Positions 34,995-42,078 of a stretch of 64,000 bases of DNA are shown in pieces. How positions within the stretch are numbered: the first letter of the stretch is position 1; each line of letters starts with the position of its first letter. A program made the position numbers and the translations under genes. This DNA is from CAVPHV01 sp963704825 (GTDB lineage: Bacteria; Actinomycetota; Acidimicrobiia; Spongiisociales; UBA5794): positions 248,001-312,000 of the forward strand of contig CAVPHV010000005.1 in NCBI GenBank assembly GCA_963704825.1. Reading direction: 5' to 3'. A model generated the notes under the pieces. The model was not told where the DNA came from. It searched no databases and worked only from the letters and a program-made list of their open reading frames with translations.

Positions 34995-35062
34995 TCAGAC
35001 GATTCCCACTATATGGATGGCCTACTTCGAATGAATCCGGACCACTACTACGCTCTCTCGCC

Positions 35063-35845
35063 GTGAACATCACTGCATCAACTACCTCACGCCTTGCCGC
35101 CGCACTCCTCGTGGCCCTGGCCGCCCTCGCCATCGCCCTGAGTGCCGCCACGGGGGCGGACGCAGCAGGCGGGGTCACCTGCCTCGGGCTCCCCGCGACC
35201 CATCCGGGAACTGCCGGAGACGACGTCATCACCGGCACCGACGGGCCTGATGTCATTGCCGGCCTCGAAGGCAAGGATGTCATCTACGGACTCGGGGGCG
35301 ACGACATCATCTGCGGCGGACCGGGCGGCGACCGGATCGAAGGCGGTGGCGGCGCAGACCGCATCTTCGGGGGCCTCGGCCACGACTTGCTGAAGGGTGG
35401 CACAGGTGCCGACACCATCAAGGCCGGAATCGGCAACGACTGGGTCTATGGCAATCAATCCACCGATTCGGTCCACGGCATGTCCGGCGCCGACGTCTGC
35501 ATCGCCGAAACGGAAAAGGGCTGCGAAATGGACTACCGCGGGATCCGCGATGTCGAAGAGTGGCGCGACCTCGTCGACCTCTACTTCGGCGACATGGGCC
35601 AAACCGACAATGCGCTCGCTGTCATGGAATGCGAGAGCCGCGGCAATCCCTTTGCGGTTGGTCCGGGGAGCAACCCGCCACTCGGCCTCTTCCAGCATCT
35701 CCAGGACTACTGGCCCGGACGGGCCGCAAATGCTGGATGGCCGGGAGCGACGGCCTTCCACCCCGAGGCAAACATTGCGGCGACCTACTGGCTCTACGAC
35801 TACGACGGCAGCTGGGGCCCCTGGGGCGGCTGCGCACCGGGGTAG
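35063..35845 (+). CDS. Secreted RTX-repeat protein with transglycosylase-like domain
   Basis: A 260-aa protein. Residues 1-35 form a signal peptide (GTG start; LVALAALAIALSAATGADAA). Residues about 50-145 contain roughly nine RTX-type calcium-binding nonapeptides (for example DVIYGLGGDDIICGG and DRIFGGLGHDLLKGG). Residues about 166-260 form a lysozyme-like/SLT domain with the putative catalytic Glu191 in MECESRGNP and LGLFQHLQDYWP. The domain is paralogous to that of the 43945-44703 product. Calcium-dependent folding outside the cell and cell-wall cleavage are inferred. A 155-bp repeat starts at its stop codon. Confidence 0.75.
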   Translation: MNITASTTSRLAAALLVALAALAIALSAATGADAAGGVTCLGLPATHPGTAGDDVITGTDGPDVIAGLEGKDVIYGLGGDDIICGGPGGDRIEGGGGADRIFGGLGHDLLKGGTGADTIKAGIGNDWVYGNQSTDSVHGMSGADVCIAETEKGCEMDYRGIRDVEEWRDLVDLYFGDMGQTDNALAVMECESRGNPFAVGPGSNPPLGLFQHLQDYWPGRAANAGWPGATAFHPEANIAATYWLYDYDGSWGPWGGCAPG

Positions 35846-35997
35846 TGCGCCGTTGAAATCGCGTCTGAGCATCTTCGAGGCATCGTCGTCATCCGGCACA
35901 GCATGACGACGAAGACGCAGTCGGGCACTGCGTCGAGGAAGAGCAAAGCCGGGGGCGTCGAGAGCGGAGAGACACAGCGAGTATCTCTGCGACGGAC
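35845..35997 (+). repeat. Stop-codon-adjacent repeat, copy A (about 153 bp)
   Basis: Homologous along its whole length to 45148-45303. It starts GTGCGCCGTTGAAATCGCG, where the first G is the last base of the RTX gene's TAG. The centre has a hairpin GACGCAGT-CGGGC-ACTGCGTC and the end reads GAGAGACACAGCGAGTATC. The two ends form an imperfect inverted repeat. Confidence 0.85.
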
Positions 35998-36063
35998 CAT
36001 GCGGGCGATCTGACGCCGTCCGGCCTGTGCACAGCGCGAACCGACCACTAACGTCGCGTCCGC

Positions 36064-36684
36064 ATGACCGATCACGACCTCTCCCCTGCACCCGGCGACC
36101 CGGATGCGTCCAGGCCACGTCGTCTGCCGCGTTGGGTGATCTGGCTCGCCGGTGTGGTCATGGTCGGAGCCCTGGCCGGTATCGGAGTCGTCCTGTTCAG
36201 CGGCGGAGATGCCACCCCCTCGACCACATTCGCCGACCTGTCGTCGCTGGCTGGTGACGGACCGGCCGCCGAGGATCAGGCGCCAGACTTCACGGTGCCG
36301 ACGCTAGACGGCGGCACCTTCACACTCTCGACCCACCTCGCCGAGGACGGCCGACCGGTGTTCTTGAATCTGTGGGCATCGTGGTGTTTCCCCTGCCGGG
36401 CCGAGATGCCAGACATCGACGCCGCGGCACAAGTGCACCAGGACGTGGAATTCATCGGCGTGGCAGTGCAGGACGCAACGGCCGACGCCACCGACTTCGC
36501 CCGCGAAATCGGCGTGGAGTACACCATCGGGTTCGATGAGGACGATATGGTCGAGGACGGCTACCCGGCGCTCGGAATGCCATCGACATACCTGATCTCG
36601 TCCGATGGCGTGATCCTCGACGTGATCATCGGCGCCATCACCGCCGACGACATCGACGCCTTCCTCGCCGAGAACCTCGGCTGA
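36064..36684 (+). CDS. TlpA/ResA-type thioredoxin-fold membrane protein
   Basis: A 206-aa protein with an N-terminal membrane anchor (about residues 23-46) and a periplasm-side/extracellular thioredoxin domain with the redox pair in WASWCFPCRAEMP (Cys108, Cys111) and a cis-Pro in LGMPSTYLIS. Family members reduce disulfides, for example in cytochrome c maturation; no ccm gene is near, so the partner is unknown. TAACGT lies 9 nt before the ATG without an SD. Confidence 0.88.
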   Translation: MTDHDLSPAPGDPDASRPRRLPRWVIWLAGVVMVGALAGIGVVLFSGGDATPSTTFADLSSLAGDGPAAEDQAPDFTVPTLDGGTFTLSTHLAEDGRPVFLNLWASWCFPCRAEMPDIDAAAQVHQDVEFIGVAVQDATADATDFAREIGVEYTIGFDEDDMVEDGYPALGMPSTYLISSDGVILDVIIGAITADDIDAFLAENLG

Positions 36685-36710
36685 CACACGGGGTATTGCC
36701 GATGTAGCGG

Positions 36711-36780
36711 TTCGTCGCAGATCCTCGCCGTGTCTCTCCGATGCCTCGGAGATACCCAGACGCGGTTTTCATCGACGCAC
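36711..36780 (-). repeat. Stop-codon-adjacent repeat, copy C (70-bp internally deleted form)
   Basis: Read on the minus strand it begins GTGCGTCGATGAAAACCGCG, 2 nt after the stop codon of the enoyl-CoA hydratase gene, continues CTGGGTATCTCCGAGGCATC and jumps directly to GGAGAGACACGGCGAG. It keeps both ends of copies A and B but lacks about 85 bp of the middle. Confidence 0.8.
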
Positions 36781-36782
36781 CG

Positions 36783-37550
36783 CTAGCGTCCCTTCCAGTC
36801 TGGGTCGCGTTTACCGATGAAGGCGGCGATACCCTCGGCGGCGTCCTCCGTGGTCCCGGCTGCGGTCAGGCCGATGTGGAGATGGTCGAGCGCCGTATCG
36901 AGATCCATGTCCTCGATGGCGTAGAAGGCGCTCTTGCCCAAAGCCAGCGTCGCCGGGCTGTAGCGCAACAGAGCTTCCACAGTCTCGTCGACCGCACTGT
37001 CGAGGTCTGCTGCCGGCACTACCCGCGAGACCACCCCGAGACGCATGGCCTCGTCGGCCGAAATGCGCCGGCCGGTTGCCATCATCTCAAACAGCGCCTT
37101 TTGGGGAACCAGCGGCTTGAGCACCGCGCTGATCATCATCGGCCACAAGCCGACCCGTATTTCCGGCGTTCCCAGCAACGCGCCTTCGGCTGCGATCACG
37201 ATGTCGCAGGCTGCCGCCAGGCCGAAACCGCCGCCGAGGGCGTGACCGTTGACGCGTGCGATCGTTGGTTTCGGGCACCGGCGCAAGTTGCGGAACAGAT
37301 CGGCCAGGGCGCCACGCTCGCCGTGCCGACCGATCGGCGTGTCCATGAATCCGCCGGAGAGGTCGCCACCCGCAGAAAACGCCCTGTCCCCGGCGCCGGT
37401 GATGATCACGACCCGGATGGTCTCGTCCCCAGCGGCACGCGTCACCGCCTCCGCCAGTCCCGCCATTGCCTCGTTGGACAGCGGATTGTGGCGCTCTGGG
37501 TCGTCGATGGTGACCACGGCGCGTGGCCCGTCCGACTCATACCGCAGCAT
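36783..37550 (-). CDS. Enoyl-CoA hydratase/isomerase family protein
   Basis: Crotonase-fold enzyme of 255 aa, the typical length. It shows RAFSAGGDLSGGF (oxyanion-hole segment) and the GHALGGGFGLAAACDIVIA signature. The position of the usual first catalytic Glu holds a Gly-Thr-Pro-Glu stretch (LLGTPEIRVGLWP), consistent with an active hydratase. The substrate cannot be told. AAGGAGG lies before the ATG. It diverges from the DUF5317 gene. Confidence 0.88.
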   Translation of the reverse strand: MLRYESDGPRAVVTIDDPERHNPLSNEAMAGLAEAVTRAAGDETIRVVIITGAGDRAFSAGGDLSGGFMDTPIGRHGERGALADLFRNLRRCPKPTIARVNGHALGGGFGLAAACDIVIAAEGALLGTPEIRVGLWPMMISAVLKPLVPQKALFEMMATGRRISADEAMRLGVVSRVVPAADLDSAVDETVEALLRYSPATLALGKSAFYAIEDMDLDTALDHLHIGLTAAGTTEDAAEGIAAFIGKRDPDWKGR

Positions 37551-37678
37551 CCGCGCCCTCCTTCAGGTTCAGCGGCGAGCATACCGAGACCTGCGACCCC
37601 GATGTTTCCGGCAGGCTGAAGCCAACAAACCCGTCCGAATCGGGTTCGCAGCACCAGGACGGCCACTAACGTCGGACT

Positions 37679-38239
37679 ATGACGTGGTTGGTCGTCGTCC
37701 TCGTGTTCTCCGTGATCGTCTCACTCTTTCGAGGCGGCAAACTGTCGAACCTGACGGAGATCCACGCCAAAGGGTGGTGGCTGCTCCTGATCGGATTTGG
37801 GGTGCAGATCGGAGCCAACTACGTGCCGGATTCGAACCCCGACCTTGCCGTCTCGCTCGTGCTGTTCTCTTACCTGCCGCTCCTCATCGTGGTGTGGCTG
37901 AATCGGAACGAGGCTGGGATGTGGATCGCCGGCATCGGCGTTCTGATGAACTTCACCGTGATAGCGCTGAATCAGGGCATGCCCGTCCTGCCTGAGGCTG
38001 CCGAACTTGCCGGTAACACCGGCGAGTTGGTGTTGGGCGCCAAACACGTGCTGCTCGACACCACGACCAGACTCCCCTTTCTCGCCGACATCATTCCGCT
38101 CCCGGGCAGCGTGATCTCCCTCGGCGACGTGTTCTTCGCCATCGGCCTCGGCGTGTTCGTCGAGGATCAGATGCAGCAACCGGTGAAGCTCTTTCGCCAC
38201 CGAGTCCAGGGTATTCCGGGCAGCGCCGCCGACCGATAG
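37679..38239 (+). CDS. DUF5317 membrane protein
   Basis: A 186-aa protein with five or so membrane helices and the family marks GGKLSNLTEIHAKGWWLLL, NQGMPVLPEAA and LPFLADIIPLPGSVISLGD. The function is unknown. TAACGT lies 6 nt before the ATG at 37679 with no SD, so the mRNA is probably leaderless. Its last codons and stop lie within the first unit of a 41-bp tandem repeat. Confidence 0.8.
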   Translation: MTWLVVVLVFSVIVSLFRGGKLSNLTEIHAKGWWLLLIGFGVQIGANYVPDSNPDLAVSLVLFSYLPLLIVVWLNRNEAGMWIAGIGVLMNFTVIALNQGMPVLPEAAELAGNTGELVLGAKHVLLDTTTRLPFLADIIPLPGSVISLGDVFFAIGLGVFVEDQMQQPVKLFRHRVQGIPGSAADR

Positions 38240-38341
38240 GCGACTCCAACCGACAGCAACTTCGGCGCGCCGACCGATAGGCGACTCCAACCGACAGCAA
38301 CTTCGGCGCGCCGACCGATAGACGACTCCAACAGCAGCCAA
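38228..38341. repeat. Tandem repeat with 41-bp period
   Basis: The unit starting GCCGACCGATAGGCGACTCC begins at 38228, 38269 and 38310. The first two units are identical and the third diverges after about 29 bp. The stop codon of the DUF5317 gene lies in the first unit. There are no spacers, so it is not a CRISPR array. Confidence 0.9.
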
Positions 38342-38384
38342 ATCAGCGCGGCCATCGCCAGGGAATGCTGCTGAACCGAAGCGG

Positions 38385-39596
38385 TCAGGCGTTGACGTCG
38401 CCGCGATGGACGAGCACCCGGCGCAACGACGCGGCCACCTCGGGATCGAAGTCATATGCCGAGCCGCGATGGATCTGCTCGAGGGCGTCCACCGCCGGCA
38501 ACCCCAGCTCATGCCGGCCTTGGTCGTAGGCACTGGCGACCTTGATGATCTTGGTGGCCAACGGAAGTCGCGGGTCGCGCTCCTGACCCGCTCGTCGGTA
38601 TGGACGATGCTGATCCCGCACGAGTTCTGCGACCCGCTCCAGGTGCGGGGCTTCGCCCACAATCTGCGCTCCCCAGCGGGCAATGTCTTCGTCGGTGTAC
38701 CCCGCTCGCAAAATGGCGGGCTCATTCAGCGTGATCCGACCGATGTCGTGTACCAGCGAGGCGTACTCGAGTTCGGCTACCTGGTGCGGGTGCATGCCCA
38801 ACTCTCGTGCCACCGCGAGGGAGAGATCGGCCGTCCGAGCCGAATGGCCCGAAGGGGCGAGGCCGGCGACTTCGGGGATCTGGGCCAATGCCCGAATCGT
38901 TTGCCCGTAGGTGACCTTGGTGCTGTGATACCGAACGAAGGCGAGGTGGCTGAACGCATAAGGCAGGACGGCTACCGGGATCGCCCAGACTCCCATCACG
39001 GGCCACGCAAACCCGAAGAGCGCTCCCGCCACAAATAGACTGACGACCGCCGTCCAGTCCTCGAGGGCCAGCAGCCACAAGTAGCGAGCCGAAATGTCAT
39101 CGCGCTCGAAGCCGACCAGTGAACGGAGAAAGGCCCTCGCCACATACCAGGCGATCCCGGCGGCGGCGACCGCCAGCAGCTGAGCCCACTCCCCCATCTC
39201 GCCGTTGACACGAAAGATCGCCTCGACGCCGTAGAAGACGCCGCCGAAGGCAGCGAGCGCGAGCGCCTCGGAAACAAAACGCGATGAGAGCATGACCCGC
39301 TCCTGTCGCCGGAGGGCAAAGACCACCCATGAGCCGGCCATGCCGAGCGCGTAGATGGCAACAACCGCTCCCACGTCATCAACGATCAGAGGTACCGCAA
39401 CGGCGACTCCGACGCCGAGCGGCAACTGTTCGCCGCTCGGAGCGGGGACGGTGACGATCTGAGCAAGACTGATGGACACCGCACCAACCAGGATGGTCAC
39501 GATCGGTTCCGTCGTTTGCACCAGAGCGACGACGCCAAGCCCGATCGTCGCAAACCAAACGGTGAGCGAAAGACGGTTGACCTGATACTCAGCCAT
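38385..39596 (-). CDS. Membrane HD-domain protein (first of a tandem pair)
   Basis: A 403-aa protein with about six to seven N-terminal membrane helices (residues 10-230) and a cytosolic HD domain with HSARTADLSLAVAREL and the metal pair in SLVHDIGRITLNEP. The later HD-GYP marks are eroded: DQHRPYRRAGQERDPRLP replaces HHExxDGxGYP. A phosphodiesterase or phosphohydrolase is possible, but cyclic-di-GMP activity is doubtful. The start overlaps the stop of the neighbouring HD gene by 8 nt, so both are co-translated. Confidence 0.8.
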   Translation of the reverse strand: MAEYQVNRLSLTVWFATIGLGVVALVQTTEPIVTILVGAVSISLAQIVTVPAPSGEQLPLGVGVAVAVPLIVDDVGAVVAIYALGMAGSWVVFALRRQERVMLSSRFVSEALALAAFGGVFYGVEAIFRVNGEMGEWAQLLAVAAAGIAWYVARAFLRSLVGFERDDISARYLWLLALEDWTAVVSLFVAGALFGFAWPVMGVWAIPVAVLPYAFSHLAFVRYHSTKVTYGQTIRALAQIPEVAGLAPSGHSARTADLSLAVARELGMHPHQVAELEYASLVHDIGRITLNEPAILRAGYTDEDIARWGAQIVGEAPHLERVAELVRDQHRPYRRAGQERDPRLPLATKIIKVASAYDQGRHELGLPAVDALEQIHRGSAYDFDPEVAASLRRVLVHRGDVNA

Positions 39597-40938
39597 CCAC
39601 CTTCACCCCCTCGGCGCGCCGACGGGCTTCGCCCTCGCTGTTGACGTCGGGAGATCCATAACGCTCGCCGCGGCGCGCCAGCACGTCGACAAAAGCCTCG
39701 ACGACCTCGGGATCGAACTGGGAACCGGAGTAGCGCCGCAACTCGGCAATGGCGTACTCCTGGCTGAGAGCGACCCGGTACGACCGAGTCGAGGTCATGG
39801 CGTCGAACGAGTCGGCAACGGCGAGAATGCACGCCTCGAGCGGCGGGTTGTCGGCGTGATCGTGCTTCGTGCCCTTGTAGCCGTTGCCGTCGTAGTGGGC
39901 GTGGTGGTTGGCGGCGATGGCCACCATCGGCTGGAGGAAGTCGACCTCGGCCAGGAGGTCTTCAACGAGGTGTACATGCGATTTCATCTGGGCGTACTCC
40001 TCGTCGGTCAAGCGCGCCTTCTTCCGGATCAGATCCCGTGGCACGGCGAGTTTGCCAACGTCGTGGATCAGCGCGGCCCAGCGCAGGCGTTCCAGCTGGG
40101 TTCCGTTGAATCCCATCTCGCGACCGATCAGTTCTGAAAAGACCGCGACGCGTTCGGTGTGGCCTCGCGTGTAGAGGTCCTTGGCCTCGAGCGCCTTGAT
40201 GAACCCGCGCAGCGTCGACTCCTGTGCTTCACGAAGCTGGGCATACGACGCAAACGTCATGTGGCCGACGAAGAACACGATGAAGATCAACGGAAGGGTC
40301 ACCGGGCCGACGAGGTGATACGTGGCGCCAAGCAATCCACCGAGGAAACCCATGCCGAGGAATGGCAGGATCAATGCCGCGGTGTTCGACCATGGCCGAA
40401 TTTGCCGCTGCCCGAACACGCTGCGAACGACAATCGCCACCACCTGAAAGTTCACGAATCCGTAGACAACGGCTGCGACACCCGAGGCGACCGCGATGGT
40501 GGGCAGATCCTCGGCCTGGAAGGGCTGAACGGGCAGAAGCCAACCGAGGGTGAGCATCGCCATGAAGGCGGCCAGGGTGAGTTGGCCCAGATTGACCGCC
40601 GGCTGGAACCACTGACGATTCCTGATGTCGGAGGGGGTCACGAATCCCAGCGCCACCATCGAGGTCACACCCAACAAGGCTTCGTCGCCAAAGACGACCG
40701 CAGCCGTCATCACCACCATGACGCTCGGACTGGCCGACAGTCGGTCGTTGACCTCGACCGAGTTCCATTCGAAGTAGACAACCGCCAGCGCAAACAATGC
40801 CCACAACCAAACTTCGGTGGGGAACGTGACCTCGGGAAGCGCGATCAACAAAGCAAGGATGGCAACACCGATACCACCAACGCCGATGGCGAAGGCGAGA
40901 CGAAGCCTCGATTGTCTGCGGGGGTCGATGCCGAACAT
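39589..40938 (-). CDS. Membrane HD-GYP-like phosphohydrolase (second of the pair)
   Basis: A 449-aa protein with an N-terminal membrane part of about seven helices and an HD-GYP-type domain: YTRGHTERVAVFSELIG, AALIHDVGKLAVPRDLI, MKSHVHLVEDLL and NHHAHYDGNGYKG, then DSFDAMTSTRSYR. The usual GYP is GYK here. Most metal ligands of HD-GYP cyclic-di-GMP phosphodiesterases remain, so activity is likely. I choose the ATG at 40938 with GGAG 5 nt upstream. It is the upstream gene of the pair. Confidence 0.85.
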   Translation of the reverse strand: MFGIDPRRQSRLRLAFAIGVGGIGVAILALLIALPEVTFPTEVWLWALFALAVVYFEWNSVEVNDRLSASPSVMVVMTAAVVFGDEALLGVTSMVALGFVTPSDIRNRQWFQPAVNLGQLTLAAFMAMLTLGWLLPVQPFQAEDLPTIAVASGVAAVVYGFVNFQVVAIVVRSVFGQRQIRPWSNTAALILPFLGMGFLGGLLGATYHLVGPVTLPLIFIVFFVGHMTFASYAQLREAQESTLRGFIKALEAKDLYTRGHTERVAVFSELIGREMGFNGTQLERLRWAALIHDVGKLAVPRDLIRKKARLTDEEYAQMKSHVHLVEDLLAEVDFLQPMVAIAANHHAHYDGNGYKGTKHDHADNPPLEACILAVADSFDAMTSTRSYRVALSQEYAIAELRRYSGSQFDPEVVEAFVDVLARRGERYGSPDVNSEGEARRRAEGVKVDG

Positions 40939-41198
40939 CGCAACTCCATGAAGGACGTGAGGTGGTGACACCCGAGCCGTGGTTCGAGTCAGGTAATCCG
41001 GAAAGAAGCCGCACCAGCAACAAGCGCCGCGGCGAGGCTTCCCATGGTCAAGGCGAGCTTCAAAAGCCGCTCTCGCAAGGTTTTCAACCCCAATGATGAT
41101 TTCTCTTCGCCGGCATCAGGTTCGCCGGGTCAGGAATGAATCCGCTCCGCAGGGTATGAAAAGGATTTGAGTCGTCGGCAGCTCGGGCGCCACACCTC

Positions 41199-41440
41199 TT
41201 TCCCCACGGGTCGGTGACCAATGGGGAAACCTTCGATTGTCCACGTGCACGCCTACCCCCAAGACCCAGCGGTGGCCCGCGGAAGGCCACACCGGACGGG
41301 TTTCCGCCTGAGGCACGGGCCCTGTCCCCTGGTGGCCCGACCACAACTTACGGGTCATGGCGAAAGGAAGCAAGCCACAGTTTCGCGAGAAACCGCTACG
41401 CGGCGCAGCAGACCACTACGCTACGCCGTGTCAAGGGGTA
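41199..41440 (+). other. Hairpin-rich intergenic region, possible structured RNA
   Basis: The 510 nt between the HD gene start (40938) and 41449 hold no convincing gene. This part carries a chain of inverted repeats: TTTCCCCA/TGGGGAAA (41199-41229, with an inner GGTC/GACC), GTGGCC/GGCCAC (41272-41290), CGGGCC/GGCCCG (41316-41339) and GTTTC-GCGA-GAAAC (41380-41393, a GNRA-type loop). GCGGAA (41279) can also pair with TTCCGC (41302). A regulatory leader of the gene at 41449 or an independent RNA is possible. I could not match a known riboswitch. The left part, 40939-41198, shows nothing. Confidence 0.4.
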
Positions 41441-41448
41441 GATAGAGC

Positions 41449-42078
41449 TTGCTCAACTTTGAAGAACTGGAAGAAACCCTCACCCGCCTCGACTCGGTCG
41501 ATGCCGTGCGCGTGGTCGGCGATGGCACCAAGGTCGCCGAAGTACACGTGGTGGCAACATCGACCAAACCCGCCAAACAGGTCGTGCGCGACGTTCAGTC
41601 ACTGGCGATGGCCCGCTATGGAACCAATATCGATCGACGGGTCATCTCTGTCGTCCAACTCGCCGGAGAAGACATCCGGCGGCACACGCCGGAACGTCCC
41701 GTCATCGTCGGCATCAAGGAAGAGCCCGATGGCTCCCGCCTCACGGTGCGGGTAACCCTCGGCTGGCAGGAGAGCGATCATGTCGGCACCGCCAGTGGAC
41801 CGGCTGCAACCTCGGCACGGCTCCGTCTGGTGGGCGAAGCGACCATCGGTGCCCTCGAATCGCTCTATCCGGACATGCCTCCCCTTGCGCTTGACTCGGT
41901 CGGCACTGCGGCTGTTGGCATGCGTACCGCGGTCATCGCGGTCGTTGTCAGCTCGGTGCGCAGCTCCGAGGAGGAGATCGTCGTCGGTGCCGCCCTCTCT
42001 CAGGGGGACACCAGCGAGACCGCGGTGCGGGCGGTGCTCGACGCCCTCAACCGCCGGCTTGCCACATTGAGCCAGTGA
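41449..42078 (+). CDS. Conserved-looking protein of unknown function
   Basis: A 209-aa soluble protein with two similar alpha/beta halves. The first has EVHVVATSTKPAKQVVRDVQ followed by RYGTNIDRRVISVVQL; the second has ARLRLVGEATIGALESLY and AVIAVVVSSVRSSEEEIVVG. I do not recognise a named family or catalytic site. The start is a TTG with AAGGGG upstream. The stop overlaps the GTG of the gamma-glutamyltransferase homologue by 4 nt, so the two proteins are probably made together. It follows the hairpin-rich region. Confidence 0.6.
   Translation: MLNFEELEETLTRLDSVDAVRVVGDGTKVAEVHVVATSTKPAKQVVRDVQSLAMARYGTNIDRRVISVVQLAGEDIRRHTPERPVIVGIKEEPDGSRLTVRVTLGWQESDHVGTASGPAATSARLRLVGEATIGALESLYPDMPPLALDSVGTAAVGMRTAVIAVVVSSVRSSEEEIVVGAALSQGDTSETAVRAVLDALNRRLATLSQ

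Noticed and set aside
34412..35062. N-terminal extension of the RTX protein frame
   Set aside because: It overlaps a membrane protein gene with a good SD, and a signal peptide begins precisely at the GTG at 35063.
38228..38341. Possible CRISPR array
   Set aside because: The 41-bp units are directly adjacent with no spacers and no cas genes are in the window.
41084..41373. Two overlapping minus-strand frames and three plus-strand frames in the gap before 41449
   Set aside because: Each lacks a recognisable domain, good start site and codon pattern; the region is better explained by inverted repeats.
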